Source: Rhodanobacter sp. C03
GTDB taxonomy: Bacteria > Pseudomonadota > Gammaproteobacteria > Xanthomonadales > Rhodanobacteraceae
Assembly: GCF_002001175.1 (NCBI RefSeq)
Contig: NZ_MUNT01000001.1
Coordinates: 1 to 64,000 of the forward strand
Direction of reading: 5' to 3'
Length of the DNA stretch: 64,000 nt
The notes below the pieces were generated by a model, which was given only the letters and a program-made list of their open reading frames with translations, ran no database searches and had not been told where the DNA came from. Position 1 is the stretch's first letter. Every line of letters begins with the position of its first letter. The position numbers were made by a program, and so were the translations under genes. Shown piece by piece: positions 40,400 through 48,757 of the stretch.

Positions 40400-40945
40400 A
40401 TGTTCCGTCCCTTCGTCTCGATCCTGCTTGCCCTCAGCCTGCTGCCTGCGGCGGCATTCGCCAGCGACGGTTTCTGGCAGACGCCCACCATCACCGGTGC
40501 CGGCAAGATCCATGCGCTGCCGCAAGCGGCTTACCAGCCGGATCGCAACGCCACCTACAAAGTGGTGTTCAGCCTGAGCAAGGCGGGCGACAAGCCCGAT
40601 CAGGTGAGCCCGTCACTGGATCACGTGGCGCGCGCGGTGAATCTGTATGTGAGTGCCGGCGTGCCGCTCGACCACCTGAAATTCGTGGCGATCGCCTCCG
40701 GTGGAGCGACGCCGATCGTGCTGAACAATGCGCAGTACCAGAAGCTGCATGGCATCGACAATCCGAACCTGCCGCTGATCGAGCAGCTGCGCAAGGCGGG
40801 CGTCGATATCGCGGTATGCGGCCAGGCCGTCGCCGAACATCAGTTCCAGTACGACTGGGTCGATTCGCACGTCACGCTGGCGCTGTCCGCGCTGACCACG
40901 GTCACTGTGCTGGAGCAACAGGGTTATGCCCTGATGCCGTTGTGA
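40400..40945 (+). CDS. Exported DsrE-family protein
   Basis: The 181-residue protein starts MFRPFVSILLALSLLPAAA, a signal peptide ending near ASDG; GCGAGG precedes the ATG. The DsrE-like fold is seen in YKVVFSLSKAGDKPDQVSPS (about 53-72), LDHLKFVAIASGGATPIVL and the conserved Cys140 in VDIAVCGQAVAEH. DsrE-type proteins carry sulfane sulfur on this Cys in sulfur-transfer relays; exported versions are less studied. It is the first gene of a rightward cluster with c-type cytochromes and sulfur-related enzymes. Confidence 0.85.
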   Translation: MFRPFVSILLALSLLPAAAFASDGFWQTPTITGAGKIHALPQAAYQPDRNATYKVVFSLSKAGDKPDQVSPSLDHVARAVNLYVSAGVPLDHLKFVAIASGGATPIVLNNAQYQKLHGIDNPNLPLIEQLRKAGVDIAVCGQAVAEHQFQYDWVDSHVTLALSALTTVTVLEQQGYALMPL

Positions 40946-40971
40946 TCTTTACGCTTTCGGGGAGTTGAACG

Positions 40972-41892
40972 ATGCGTCATTACGTTTTGGGTCTGCTGCT
41001 GGCGGCCACATTCGGCGCCAGTGCGACCGACCGGACCGACTTCCTGCCGCCGTGGAACCCGCCGCCAGCGGGCCTGCAGTTCAGCGTGCCGCCGGTGGAT
41101 GCGATCGCCGACCTGCACGGCGACATCGTCGATCCGCAGTTGGTGCTGTTCTTCGCTGGCAACCAGTTCATGGTGGTGCATGACCTGCTGGAGGCATTCA
41201 AGCAGGCGCATCCGCAATACCAGCGGATCTACGCCGAGACGCTGCCGCCGGGCATCCTGGCCAGGCAGATCGAGAGCGGCACGCTGGTGATGGGCAACCT
41301 GCGCATCACGCTGAAACCGGACATCTATACAGCCGGCAAGGATGCGATCGCCGGGCAGCAGAAGCAGCACAACTGGTTCGCCGACAGCTACGACTACGCA
41401 CGCAATCCGCTGGCGATCCTGGTGGCGAAGGGCAATCCGAAGCACATCGCCGGGTTGACTGATCTTGGTCGTAGCGATGTGCGCGTGAGCATGCCGAACC
41501 CGGCATGGGAAGGTATCGCGAAGCAGATCGAGGCGAGCTATCGCAAGGCTGGCGGCGACGCGCTCGACCACACCATCATGGACAGCAAGGTGAAGGACGG
41601 CAGTACCTTCCTCACCCGCATCCATCACCGCCAGTCGCCGCTGCGCGTGCTGCAGGATGAGTCCGATGCGGCGCCGGTATGGTCGACCGAGGCGTATTTC
41701 CAGCAGCAGATCATGCATTTCCCGGTCGAGACGGTGACGATTCCGGCGAGCCAGAATGTCACGGCCACCTATACCGCCGCACGCATGAAGGACGCGCCGC
41801 ACGAACAGGCCGCGAAGGATTTCCTGGCCTTCATGCAGAGCCCGGCGGCGCAGGCGGTATATCGCAAATACGGCTTTCTGCCGGCGCACTGA
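40972..41892 (+). CDS. Periplasmic substrate-binding protein, ModA/sulfate-binding-like, without transporter genes
   Basis: The 306-residue product has a short signal peptide (MRHYVLGLLLAATFGASA). It shows a type-2 periplasmic binding fold: LVLFFAGNQFMVVHDLLEAF near residue 62, ETLPPGILARQIESGTL, RNPLAILVAKGNPKHIAGLT, and a C-terminal AAKDFLAFMQSPAAQAVYRK segment typical of molybdate/sulfate-binding proteins. No permease or ATPase gene is near. It lies 26 bases after the DsrE gene and eight before a cytochrome gene, so it is in the operon. It may bind a sulfur oxyanion for the neighbouring enzymes (inference). Confidence 0.8.
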   Translation: MRHYVLGLLLAATFGASATDRTDFLPPWNPPPAGLQFSVPPVDAIADLHGDIVDPQLVLFFAGNQFMVVHDLLEAFKQAHPQYQRIYAETLPPGILARQIESGTLVMGNLRITLKPDIYTAGKDAIAGQQKQHNWFADSYDYARNPLAILVAKGNPKHIAGLTDLGRSDVRVSMPNPAWEGIAKQIEASYRKAGGDALDHTIMDSKVKDGSTFLTRIHHRQSPLRVLQDESDAAPVWSTEAYFQQQIMHFPVETVTIPASQNVTATYTAARMKDAPHEQAAKDFLAFMQSPAAQAVYRKYGFLPAH

Positions 41893-41900
41893 GGAAGGAC

Positions 41901-42581
41901 ATGATGCGTCGCTGCCATTCACGAACACGGTTGCTTGGCCTCGGCCTGCTCGTCGTCACCGCGCTGTCGATGGGCGACGCGCATGCCGTCGATGCGGCGG
42001 CGATCACGATGCAAGGCAACGGCAACGGCGCGGCGCCATGCATGGCCTGTCACGGCGCCGATGGCGGCGGTCAGGCCAGCGCCGGCAACCCGCGGCTGGC
42101 CGGACTCGATGCGTCCTATCTGCAGAAGCAGCTGGACGATTTTGCCAGCGGCACGCGCGCCAGTCCGGTGATGCAGGCCACCGCGACGGCGCTCAGCGAA
42201 GACGAGCGCGCGGCGCTGGCGATGTACTACAACAAGCTGCCGGTTCCCGATGTGCTGCTGAAACCGGCTGCAGCGATGCCGGCGGCGAACAACGTCGGCG
42301 CCGTGCTCGCCACACGCGGTCGTTGGGGCAACAACGTTCCTGCATGCGAGCAATGCCACGGCCCCGCCGGCGTCGGCGTGGGTGCGCATTTCCCGCCGTT
42401 GGCCGGACAACCGGCCGCGTATATCGTCGCCCAGCTCAAGGCGTGGCAGCAGGGCACCCGGCACAACGATCCGCTGCAGCTGATGCAGCATCTGTCGAGT
42501 GCGCTAAGCACACAGGATATTCGCGCGGTGGCCGACTGGTTTGCTGCACAACCGCTGGCCGCGAATGGAGTCACGCCATGA
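41901..42581 (+). CDS. Di-haem c-type cytochrome (cytochrome c4-like)
   Basis: The 226-residue exported protein has two haem-binding motifs: CMACH (47-51) and CEQCH (149-153). Each is followed by a cytochrome c fold with a distal Met region (ASPVMQATATALSEDERAAL and RHNDPLQLMQHLSSALS). Such c4-type cytochromes pass electrons from periplasmic dehydrogenases to terminal oxidases. The signal peptide ends near DAHA. GAGGAAGG precedes ATG 41901. It overlaps the next gene by four bases (ATGA), so it is probably the electron acceptor of the TsdA-like enzyme. Confidence 0.92.
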   Translation: MMRRCHSRTRLLGLGLLVVTALSMGDAHAVDAAAITMQGNGNGAAPCMACHGADGGGQASAGNPRLAGLDASYLQKQLDDFASGTRASPVMQATATALSEDERAALAMYYNKLPVPDVLLKPAAAMPAANNVGAVLATRGRWGNNVPACEQCHGPAGVGVGAHFPPLAGQPAAYIVAQLKAWQQGTRHNDPLQLMQHLSSALSTQDIRAVADWFAAQPLAANGVTP

Positions 42582-43537
42582 AGCTGACGATGTGCTGGGT
42601 GGGCGTCATCGCGATAGGCGCGTTGAGTGCCTGTACACAGAAGCCACCGGTCAGTTCGACCACCAGTCCGTCGCCAGCAGCGCCCGCTGCGACGGCGCAT
42701 GCGACGGCCAGGACGCCACTAGCCAGTGCGTCGACGACGTTCACGCCACCCGGGGAAGCGCAGATCCCCACAGGGCCGCTGGGCGACGTGATCCGCCAGG
42801 GCCGCGACATTTTTGTGGACACGCCGCAGCACGCCAAAGCGTATGTCGGCAACGGACTGAGCTGCAGCAACTGCCATCTGGATGCGGGTCGGCTGGCCGA
42901 CTCGGCCCCGCTATGGGGCGCCTATGGCATGTACCCGCAATACCGCAAGAAGAACGGCCACGTGAACACGTTCGGCGAGCGCCTGCAGGGCTGTTTTCGC
43001 TACAGCATGAACGGCAAGGCACCACCGCTGGACAGCGCGGAGATGGTGGCGCTGGAAACCTATGCGTGGTGGATGGCCAAGGGTGCGCCCGTCGGCGTCA
43101 AGTTGCAGGGTGCCGGTTATCCCAAGCAGGATTTCAAGCCGCCGCAGCCGGCGGATTATGCGCGCGGCGAGAAGGTCTACGCGGCGAACTGCGCGCTGTG
43201 CCACGGCGCCGACGGGCAGGGCCAGCAGGTCGCCGGCCGCAACGTGTTCCCGCCGCTGTGGGGCGCGCAGTCGTTCAACTGGGGCGCCGGCATGCACGAG
43301 CTGGGCAACGCCGCGGCCTTCATCAAGGCGAACATGCCGCTCAGTCGTGGTGGCACGCTGAGCGACCAGGATGCGTGGGACGTGGCGATGTTCATGGATG
43401 CGCACGAGCGGCCGCAGGATCCACGCTACACCGGCAATCTCGCCGAGACGCGGGCGAAGTACCACGACACACCGGACTCGCTGTACGGTACCCAAGTCAA
43501 CGGGCATCTGCTTGGCGCAGCGCCCAGTGGCAACTGA
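42578..43537 (+). CDS. tsdA: Di-haem cytochrome lipoprotein, TsdA-like thiosulfate dehydrogenase candidate
   Basis: The 319-residue product starts with a lipoprotein signal (lipobox LSAC, Cys19) and a Pro/Ala/Thr-rich linker to about residue 60. Haem 1 is CSNCH (96-100), followed by PLWGAYGMYPQYRKKNGHVN and GERLQGCFRYSMNGKAPP with Cys139. This arrangement is characteristic of TsdA, in which a Cys ligates the active-site haem. Haem 2 is CALCH (205-209). TsdA joins two thiosulfates to tetrathionate, or the reverse. The lipid anchor is unusual to me. The four-base overlap with the c4-like gene suggests an electron-transfer pair. Confidence 0.82.
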   Translation: MKLTMCWVGVIAIGALSACTQKPPVSSTTSPSPAAPAATAHATARTPLASASTTFTPPGEAQIPTGPLGDVIRQGRDIFVDTPQHAKAYVGNGLSCSNCHLDAGRLADSAPLWGAYGMYPQYRKKNGHVNTFGERLQGCFRYSMNGKAPPLDSAEMVALETYAWWMAKGAPVGVKLQGAGYPKQDFKPPQPADYARGEKVYAANCALCHGADGQGQQVAGRNVFPPLWGAQSFNWGAGMHELGNAAAFIKANMPLSRGGTLSDQDAWDVAMFMDAHERPQDPRYTGNLAETRAKYHDTPDSLYGTQVNGHLLGAAPSGN

Positions 43538-43732
43538 GGTCGTGATGAGACTGCCGCTGCCGGATACTGGTGGTTGCAGTTTCCGGTGCATGGATTCGAG
43601 GCAACTGCCATTCGGACAAGCGTCTGCATCTGTTCCTGCGCGCCACGGCCGACAGGACACCTGTCGCGTTATGCGGCGGTGAGTTGGATGCTTTCAGGCA
43701 ACGGCTGATCCATCGTCATACGGGAATCGCTC
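43538..43732 (+). other. Non-coding gap within the sulfur-linked cluster
   Basis: These 195 bases contain no ORF with a plausible start. The gap could hold a separate promoter for the metallo-beta-lactamase-fold gene, but no clear -35/-10 pair or hairpin terminator was seen. Confidence 0.4.
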
Positions 43733-44599
43733 ATGCATCAGCCTGCAGTCAAGGCCTTCTTCGACGAAGCCAGCCACACGTGGAGTTATGTCGCGTGGGA
43801 TCCGGCGAGTCTGCGTGCCGCGGTGTTCGACAGCGTGCTCGATTACGACGCCAGCGCCGGGCGCACGCGCCACGATGCCGCCGATGCACTGATCGCATTC
43901 GTCCGTGCGCAAGGGCTGACGCTGGACTGGGTGATCGACACGCATGTGCATGCCGACCATCTCTCCGCCGCGCCCTATGTGCAGGCTGCATTGGGCGGCA
44001 AGCTCGGCATCGGTGAGCACATCTGCGAGGTGCAGCAAACTTTCGGCCAACTGTTCAATGCTGGCGGCGGTTTTGCCCGCGACGGCAGCCAGTTCGACCA
44101 TCTGTTTCGCGACGGCGAGCGCTATCGAATCGGTACGCTTGAAGCGTGCGCATGGCATACGCCGGGACATACGCCGGCATGCATGACTCATGTGGTCGGC
44201 GATGCGGCCTTCGTCGGCGACACGCTGTTCATGCCCGACTACGGCACCGCGCGCTGCGATTTCCCGGGCGGCGATGCGCGCACGTTGTACCGCTCGATCC
44301 AGAAGATTTTTGCGTGGCCGGACAGCACGCGCATCTATCTGTGCCACGACTACAAGGCGCACGGACGCGACCACTATGCAAACGAAACCACGGTCGGTGC
44401 GCAGCGTCGCGACAACATTCATGTGCATGAAGGCATCGGCGAGGATGCTTTCGTGCAGATGCGCATCAGCCGCGATGCGACGTTGTCGATGCCGGCATTG
44501 ATGTTGCCGGCGGTGCAGGTGAACATGCGCGCTGGCCAGTTGCCAGCGGCCGAAGACAATGGCATCCGCTACCTGAAAATTCCGCTCGATACGCTTTGA
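43733..44599 (+). CDS. Metallo-beta-lactamase-fold hydrolase, persulfide-dioxygenase/Blh-like
   Basis: The 288-residue cytoplasmic protein has the metal site HVHADHLS (H71, H73, D75, H76), a later histidine in WHTPGHTP, and GDTLFMPDYGTARCDFPGGD. The last stretch is typical of ETHE1/Blh-like proteins that oxidise glutathione persulfide to sulfite. A CHDYK segment (about 203) supplies the last metal His. It is followed by a TIGR01244 protein and a TauE exporter, the same trio seen in BigR-type sulfide-detoxification operons. That makes a persulfide role likely, though not shown. Confidence 0.88.
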   Translation: MHQPAVKAFFDEASHTWSYVAWDPASLRAAVFDSVLDYDASAGRTRHDAADALIAFVRAQGLTLDWVIDTHVHADHLSAAPYVQAALGGKLGIGEHICEVQQTFGQLFNAGGGFARDGSQFDHLFRDGERYRIGTLEACAWHTPGHTPACMTHVVGDAAFVGDTLFMPDYGTARCDFPGGDARTLYRSIQKIFAWPDSTRIYLCHDYKAHGRDHYANETTVGAQRRDNIHVHEGIGEDAFVQMRISRDATLSMPALMLPAVQVNMRAGQLPAAEDNGIRYLKIPLDTL

Positions 44600-44646
44600 A
44601 GGCGTTGCCCTCGCGTTCAACGGCATTGGCCACAGGAGTCGTCCGC

Positions 44647-45096
44647 ATGCACCCGAAATCACTCACCAACAGCATCAGCGTTGACGCGCAGATCGGCGCG
44701 GATGATATGGCCGCGTTGGCCGAGCTGGGATTTCGCAGCGTCATCAACAACCGGCCCGACGGCGAGGCCGACGATCAGCCCGCCAGCGCCGAACTGGCCG
44801 CGGCGGCGGCACGGTACAGCTTGGCTTATCGGCACGTGCCGGTGGTGTCGGGCCAAATCATCGATGCCGATGTGGATGCGTTTGCACAGACGCTGGCGAC
44901 AATGCCGCCACCGGTGCTGGCATTCTGTCGCACCGGCACACGTTCCACGATGTTGTGGTCGCTGCAGGCATCGCGCAGCCAGTCGGTGGAGGATATTGTG
45001 CGGATCGCCGCCGCGGCTGGCTACGATCTGGATGGCTTGCGTCCGCGTCTGCAAGTGCAGCACGACCGTTACGCAGCGCGCGCGAAAAGTGGATGA
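44647..45096 (+). CDS. TIGR01244/DUF442 family phosphatase-fold protein (sulfurtransferase candidate)
   Basis: The 149-residue protein belongs to the beta-lactamase-hydrolase-like N-terminal family. Marks are LTNSISVDAQIGADDMAALA, GFRSVINNRPDGEADDQP and the Cys loop FCRTGTRS (C94). This loop is of the dual-specificity-phosphatase type but is found in sulfide-related fusions, where it is proposed to act in sulfur transfer. ATG 44647 has ACAGGAG eight bases ahead and is preferred to a TTG that overlaps the previous stop. In Xylella and Agrobacterium Blh the same domain is fused to the MBL domain; here it is a separate gene. Confidence 0.85.
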   Translation: MHPKSLTNSISVDAQIGADDMAALAELGFRSVINNRPDGEADDQPASAELAAAAARYSLAYRHVPVVSGQIIDADVDAFAQTLATMPPPVLAFCRTGTRSTMLWSLQASRSQSVEDIVRIAAAAGYDLDGLRPRLQVQHDRYAARAKSG

Positions 45097-45161
45097 CGGC
45101 ACACATCGAACGGTTTTGATCGGAGGCCCGGCCGGGCTTCTTCCAGCGAGGGGACTACTGC

Positions 45162-45941
45162 ATGATCATGTTGCCTGCATTGCAGGATTTGCTTGCGGTC
45201 GCCTGCGGCTCGCTGGTCGGCTTCTCGCTGGCCTTGATCGGTGGCGGCGGCTCGATCCTGGCCACGCCGCTGCTGCTGTACGTGGTGGGCGTGCGCGATC
45301 CGCATCTGGCGATCGGCACCAGCGCGGTGGCGGTCGCAGTGAACGCGTTCGCGAACCTGATCCCGCATGCGCGCGCCGGCCACGTGCGCTGGAGGGCGGC
45401 CTTCATGTTCGCCGCGACCGGAGTGGTTGGCGCGTTCGTCGGTTCGACCCTTGGCAAGCTGGTCGATGGCCAGCGCCTGCTGGTGCTGTTTGCCGTGCTG
45501 ATGCTGGTGGTCGCCGCGCTGATGTTGCGCGGCCGACGCGGCGGCGGCGGAGATCGCTATCCACTGCCACACATGTTCTCGCGACTGGGCGCGGTGGGTT
45601 TTGGCGCGGGCAGCCTGTCCGGATTTTTCGGCATCGGCGGCGGCTTTTTGATCGTGCCCGGACTGATGTTCGCCAGCGGCATGGCGATCATTGAGGCGAT
45701 CGGCACCTCGCTGTTTTCGGTGGGTGCATTTGCCACCACCACCGCGCTCAACTATGCCGCCTCCGGTCTGGTCGACTGGCGCGCTGCGATTGGGTTCATC
45801 GCTGGCGGTATCCTTGGCGGCTGGCTCGGCGCGATGGGCGCACATCGGCTGGCGAAAACCCGTGGCACGTTGCACGTGGTCTTCGCGCTGGCGATCGTCG
45901 CCGTCGGCGTGTTCATGCTGGTCAGGAATCTGCGCGGTTGA
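45162..45941 (+). CDS. TauE/SafE-family anion exporter (putative sulfite exporter)
   Basis: The 259-residue protein has seven to eight membrane helices and the two internal TauE repeats, seen as GFSLALIGGGGSILATPLLL (about 20-39) and GSLSGFFGIGGGFLIVPGL (about 148-166). Family members export sulfite or sulfoacetate. The position behind an MBL persulfide hydrolase and a TIGR01244 protein fits export of sulfite made from persulfide. The start could be ATG 45162 or the next in-frame ATG 45168. Confidence 0.9.
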   Translation: MIMLPALQDLLAVACGSLVGFSLALIGGGGSILATPLLLYVVGVRDPHLAIGTSAVAVAVNAFANLIPHARAGHVRWRAAFMFAATGVVGAFVGSTLGKLVDGQRLLVLFAVLMLVVAALMLRGRRGGGGDRYPLPHMFSRLGAVGFGAGSLSGFFGIGGGFLIVPGLMFASGMAIIEAIGTSLFSVGAFATTTALNYAASGLVDWRAAIGFIAGGILGGWLGAMGAHRLAKTRGTLHVVFALAIVAVGVFMLVRNLRG

Positions 45942-45965
45942 CCGCCGCATGACGGGAGTGACGGG

Positions 45966-46823
45966 GTGATCTACATATTGTTGAGTGTCGTCTGCAGCGT
46001 GCTGGTATCGGTGCTGCTGAAGCTGGCGCGTCGTTTCGAGATCGATGTGGGTCAGGCGATCGCCTGGAACTACGTGGTGGCAAGCGCGCTCACTGCGCTA
46101 TTGCTGCAGCCGTCGCTGGCGACCCTGCGCGGGCCGGCAACGCCATGGCTGGCGCTGGTGGGGCTGGGCGTACTGCTGCCGACGATCTTTCTCGCGCTTG
46201 GCGCGTCGGTACGCCATGCTGGCATCGTGCGCAGCGATGCGGCGCAGCGGCTGTCGCTGTTGCTCTCGTTGCTGGCGGCATTCCTGTTGTTCGGCGAACA
46301 GCTCAGCGGACTCAAGGCGGCAGGCATCGTGCTGGGACTGCTCGCCCTGCTGTGCATGGTCTGGCGCAACGAACACGGTCATACCGACGGCGGCAGCGCG
46401 AGCTGGCTGTATCCGCTGTTGGTGCTGGGCGGTTTCGGCACGATCGATATCCTGTTCAAGCGTGTGGCGCTGGTCGGCGTGCCGCTGGGCACGTCGCTGC
46501 AGGCGATGTTCGCGCTGGCGCTGCTGGTCGCGTTCGCGCTGCAGCTGTGGCGCCGCCTGCAAGGGCGCATCCGCTTCACCATGCGCAGCGCGTTGGGTGG
46601 CGTGGCGCTGGGGCTGGCCAACTTCGGCAACATCCTGTTCTACCTGCGCGGTCATCGCGCGTTGCCGCAACATCCTGCGCTGGTGTTTGCCAGCATGAAC
46701 ATCGGCGTGGTGGCACTCGGAGCGCTGGTCGGCACATTGATCTTTCGCGAGCGGCTGAGCCGGCTCAACCTCGGTGGCGTACTGCTGGCGCTGCTGGCGA
46801 TCGGTTTGATCGCCTTCGCGTGA
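45966..46823 (+). CDS. EamA/DMT-family membrane transporter
   Basis: The 285-residue protein has about ten transmembrane helices in two EamA halves, with LLSLLAAFLLFGEQLSGLKA closing the first and GALVGTLIFRERLSRLNLGG the second. DMT carriers move small metabolites; the substrate is unknown. It starts with GTG at 45966, with GGGAG ahead, 24 bases after the TauE gene, so it could be the last gene of the sulfur-linked cluster or an unrelated neighbour. Confidence 0.85.
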   Translation: MIYILLSVVCSVLVSVLLKLARRFEIDVGQAIAWNYVVASALTALLLQPSLATLRGPATPWLALVGLGVLLPTIFLALGASVRHAGIVRSDAAQRLSLLLSLLAAFLLFGEQLSGLKAAGIVLGLLALLCMVWRNEHGHTDGGSASWLYPLLVLGGFGTIDILFKRVALVGVPLGTSLQAMFALALLVAFALQLWRRLQGRIRFTMRSALGGVALGLANFGNILFYLRGHRALPQHPALVFASMNIGVVALGALVGTLIFRERLSRLNLGGVLLALLAIGLIAFA

Positions 46824-46925
46824 GGGCAGTGACTTCTGGGAGATGAAAGCCGGTTGCATCGGTGCCTATGCTGCAGGCCAATCCGGGGCGGACTACGCCT
46901 CTGCCAGCTGAGGATGTACCCGTCC

Positions 46926-48533
46926 ATGCGCAAACTTCCCGTTGCCGCGGCTCTTGCCGCCCTGCTGCTCAGCACTGTTGCGATCGCCGCATCCGACAAG
47001 AAGGACGGCAAGGACAAGCCCGAGGCGAAGCCCGATGCCGCGCTGTTGCAGCCGCAATCATCGAACAGCGAGGGATCGGTGTCGGTGGAAGGCCATCGCA
47101 TCGACTACAAGGCGGTGGCCGGCACGTTGGTGCTGCACGGCAGCGGCGACAAGGAGAACGAGCCGCAGGTGAGCATGTTTTACGTCGCCTATTTCAAGAA
47201 AGGCGCCGAAGCCACCAAGCGGCCGGTCACCTTCATCTACAACGGCGGCCCCGGCTCGGCCACGGTCTGGCTGCACATGGGCGCGTTCGGGCCGAAGCGG
47301 GTGGTGACCGCCGACGATACGCATACGCCGGCGGCGCCGTACGGCCTCGTCAACAACGACTACAGCCTGCTCGATGCGTCCGACGTGGTCTTCATCGATG
47401 CGCCAGGCGCTGGCTTCAGCCGGCTGATCGCAGACGATGCCGACAAGTCCAAGCGCGACGAGCAGATGAAGGACCGGCGCAAGGCGATCTACGGCGTTGA
47501 TGGCGACGGCCACGCGTTCGCCCAGTTCATCACCCAGTTCCTGTCGAAGTACGGACGCTGGAATTCGCCGAAATACCTGTTCGGCGAAAGCTACGGCACC
47601 ACCCGCTCGGCGGTGCTGGCGAACATCCTGGAGAACGAGAACAGTGTCGATCTGAATGGCGTGATCCTGCTCTCGCAGATCCTCAATTTCGACACCAGCA
47701 TCGATGGCCCCGAATTCAATCCGGGCATCGACCTGCCGTACGAACTGGCCTTGCCGACCTTCGCTGCCACCGCGTTCTACCACCACAAGCTGCCGTCGCA
47801 GCCGGCGGCACTGGAGCCGTTCCTCGAGGAGGTGAAGCAGTATGCGCTGGGCGATTACACGCAGGCGCTGATGGCGGGCTCGCGGCTCAGCGATGCGCAG
47901 AAGCAGGCGGTGGCGGAGAAACTGCATCAGTACACCGGTCTTTCGGTGGCCTACCTGCTGAAGGCGAACCTGCGCGTCAGTGGCGGCATGTTCGAGCACG
48001 AGCTGCAGACGGGCGAAGACACCACGACCGGCCGGCTGGACAGCCGCTTTGCGGGGCCGTCGATCGATCCGCTGAGCAAGGAGTCCGACTACGACCCGCA
48101 GTCCTCGGCGATCAGCTCGGCCTATATCGCCGCGTTCAACGACTACGTGCGGCGTGACCTGAAGTTCGGCGACGGCCAGCAGTATCGCGAGTTTGCCGAT
48201 ATCGATCATTGGGATTTCGCGCACAAGGCGCCGGGTGTGCAGGGTGAGGCGCTGCAGTCCTCGACCAACGTGATGCCGGACCTGGCCACCGCAATGAAGA
48301 CCAATCCCAATCTCAAGGTCTACTTGAACGGTGGCTATTACGATCTGGCCACGCCGTTCTTCGCGGCCGACTACGAGATGCATCACCTGCCGATCCCGGC
48401 CAGCCTCGAGAGCAATATCAGCTATTCGTGGTATCCATCCGGCCACATGGTGTATGCGCACGAAGCGTCCTTGAAGCAGTTGCATGACAACGTGGCCCGC
48501 TTCATCGAGCAGACCGACAACGTGAGGCATTGA
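46926..48533 (+). CDS. Exported S10-like serine carboxypeptidase family protein
   Basis: The 535-residue product begins MRKLPVAAALAALLLSTVA, with a signal peptide ending near AIAA. It continues into a Lys/Asp-rich stretch (KKDGKDKPEAKPD) and the peptidase domain: FIYNGGPGSATVWLHMGAFG (oxyanion segment), FIDAPGAGFSR, the nucleophile GESYGTTR (S222), LNGGYYDLATP (Asp) and YPSGHMVYAHE (His). This completes the Ser-Asp-His triad of the S10 family. ATG 46926 is preferred for its spacing to GAGGA. Periplasmic removal of C-terminal residues from peptides is the expected role. Confidence 0.88.
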   Translation: MRKLPVAAALAALLLSTVAIAASDKKDGKDKPEAKPDAALLQPQSSNSEGSVSVEGHRIDYKAVAGTLVLHGSGDKENEPQVSMFYVAYFKKGAEATKRPVTFIYNGGPGSATVWLHMGAFGPKRVVTADDTHTPAAPYGLVNNDYSLLDASDVVFIDAPGAGFSRLIADDADKSKRDEQMKDRRKAIYGVDGDGHAFAQFITQFLSKYGRWNSPKYLFGESYGTTRSAVLANILENENSVDLNGVILLSQILNFDTSIDGPEFNPGIDLPYELALPTFAATAFYHHKLPSQPAALEPFLEEVKQYALGDYTQALMAGSRLSDAQKQAVAEKLHQYTGLSVAYLLKANLRVSGGMFEHELQTGEDTTTGRLDSRFAGPSIDPLSKESDYDPQSSAISSAYIAAFNDYVRRDLKFGDGQQYREFADIDHWDFAHKAPGVQGEALQSSTNVMPDLATAMKTNPNLKVYLNGGYYDLATPFFAADYEMHHLPIPASLESNISYSWYPSGHMVYAHEASLKQLHDNVARFIEQTDNVRH

Positions 48534-48589
48534 GGCTGTTTGGATAGCCCACTTTGTCGACTCTTCAGACTTGCCAAGCCCTACTTTTT

Positions 48590-48724
48590 CGTCATTCCGG
48601 CGCAGGCCGGAATCGCTTCACCACAGCGAAGCTGGTCGCCGCTCTAAAGCAGCGAAGCTGGCCCTCTCTTTGCAGCGGCGAAACCAACAGCAGCAAGCGA
48701 TCACGGCCTGCGCCGGGATGACGG
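48590..48724. repeat. Inverted-repeat element with CGTCATTCCGGCG ends
   Basis: CGTCATTCCGGCGCAGGCC at 48590-48608 is matched by the inverse CGGCCTGCGCCGGGATGACG at 48704-48723. The inner part contains GCGAAGCTGG twice (48630 and 48654 areas). Terminal words of this kind mark dispersed repeats in many proteobacteria. The element fills the gap between the S10 peptidase and the LacI-type gene; no gene is present in 48534-48757. Confidence 0.7.
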
Positions 48725-48757
48725 CAGGAAAGTTGGTTGTTCGAGCCGCTCGGACGC

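Noticed and set aside
42038..42577. N-terminal extension of the TsdA-like protein into the preceding cytochrome gene
   Set aside because: That stretch is the out-of-frame reading of the c4-like cytochrome. ATG 42578 begins a clear lipoprotein signal peptide and gives the usual four-base overlap.
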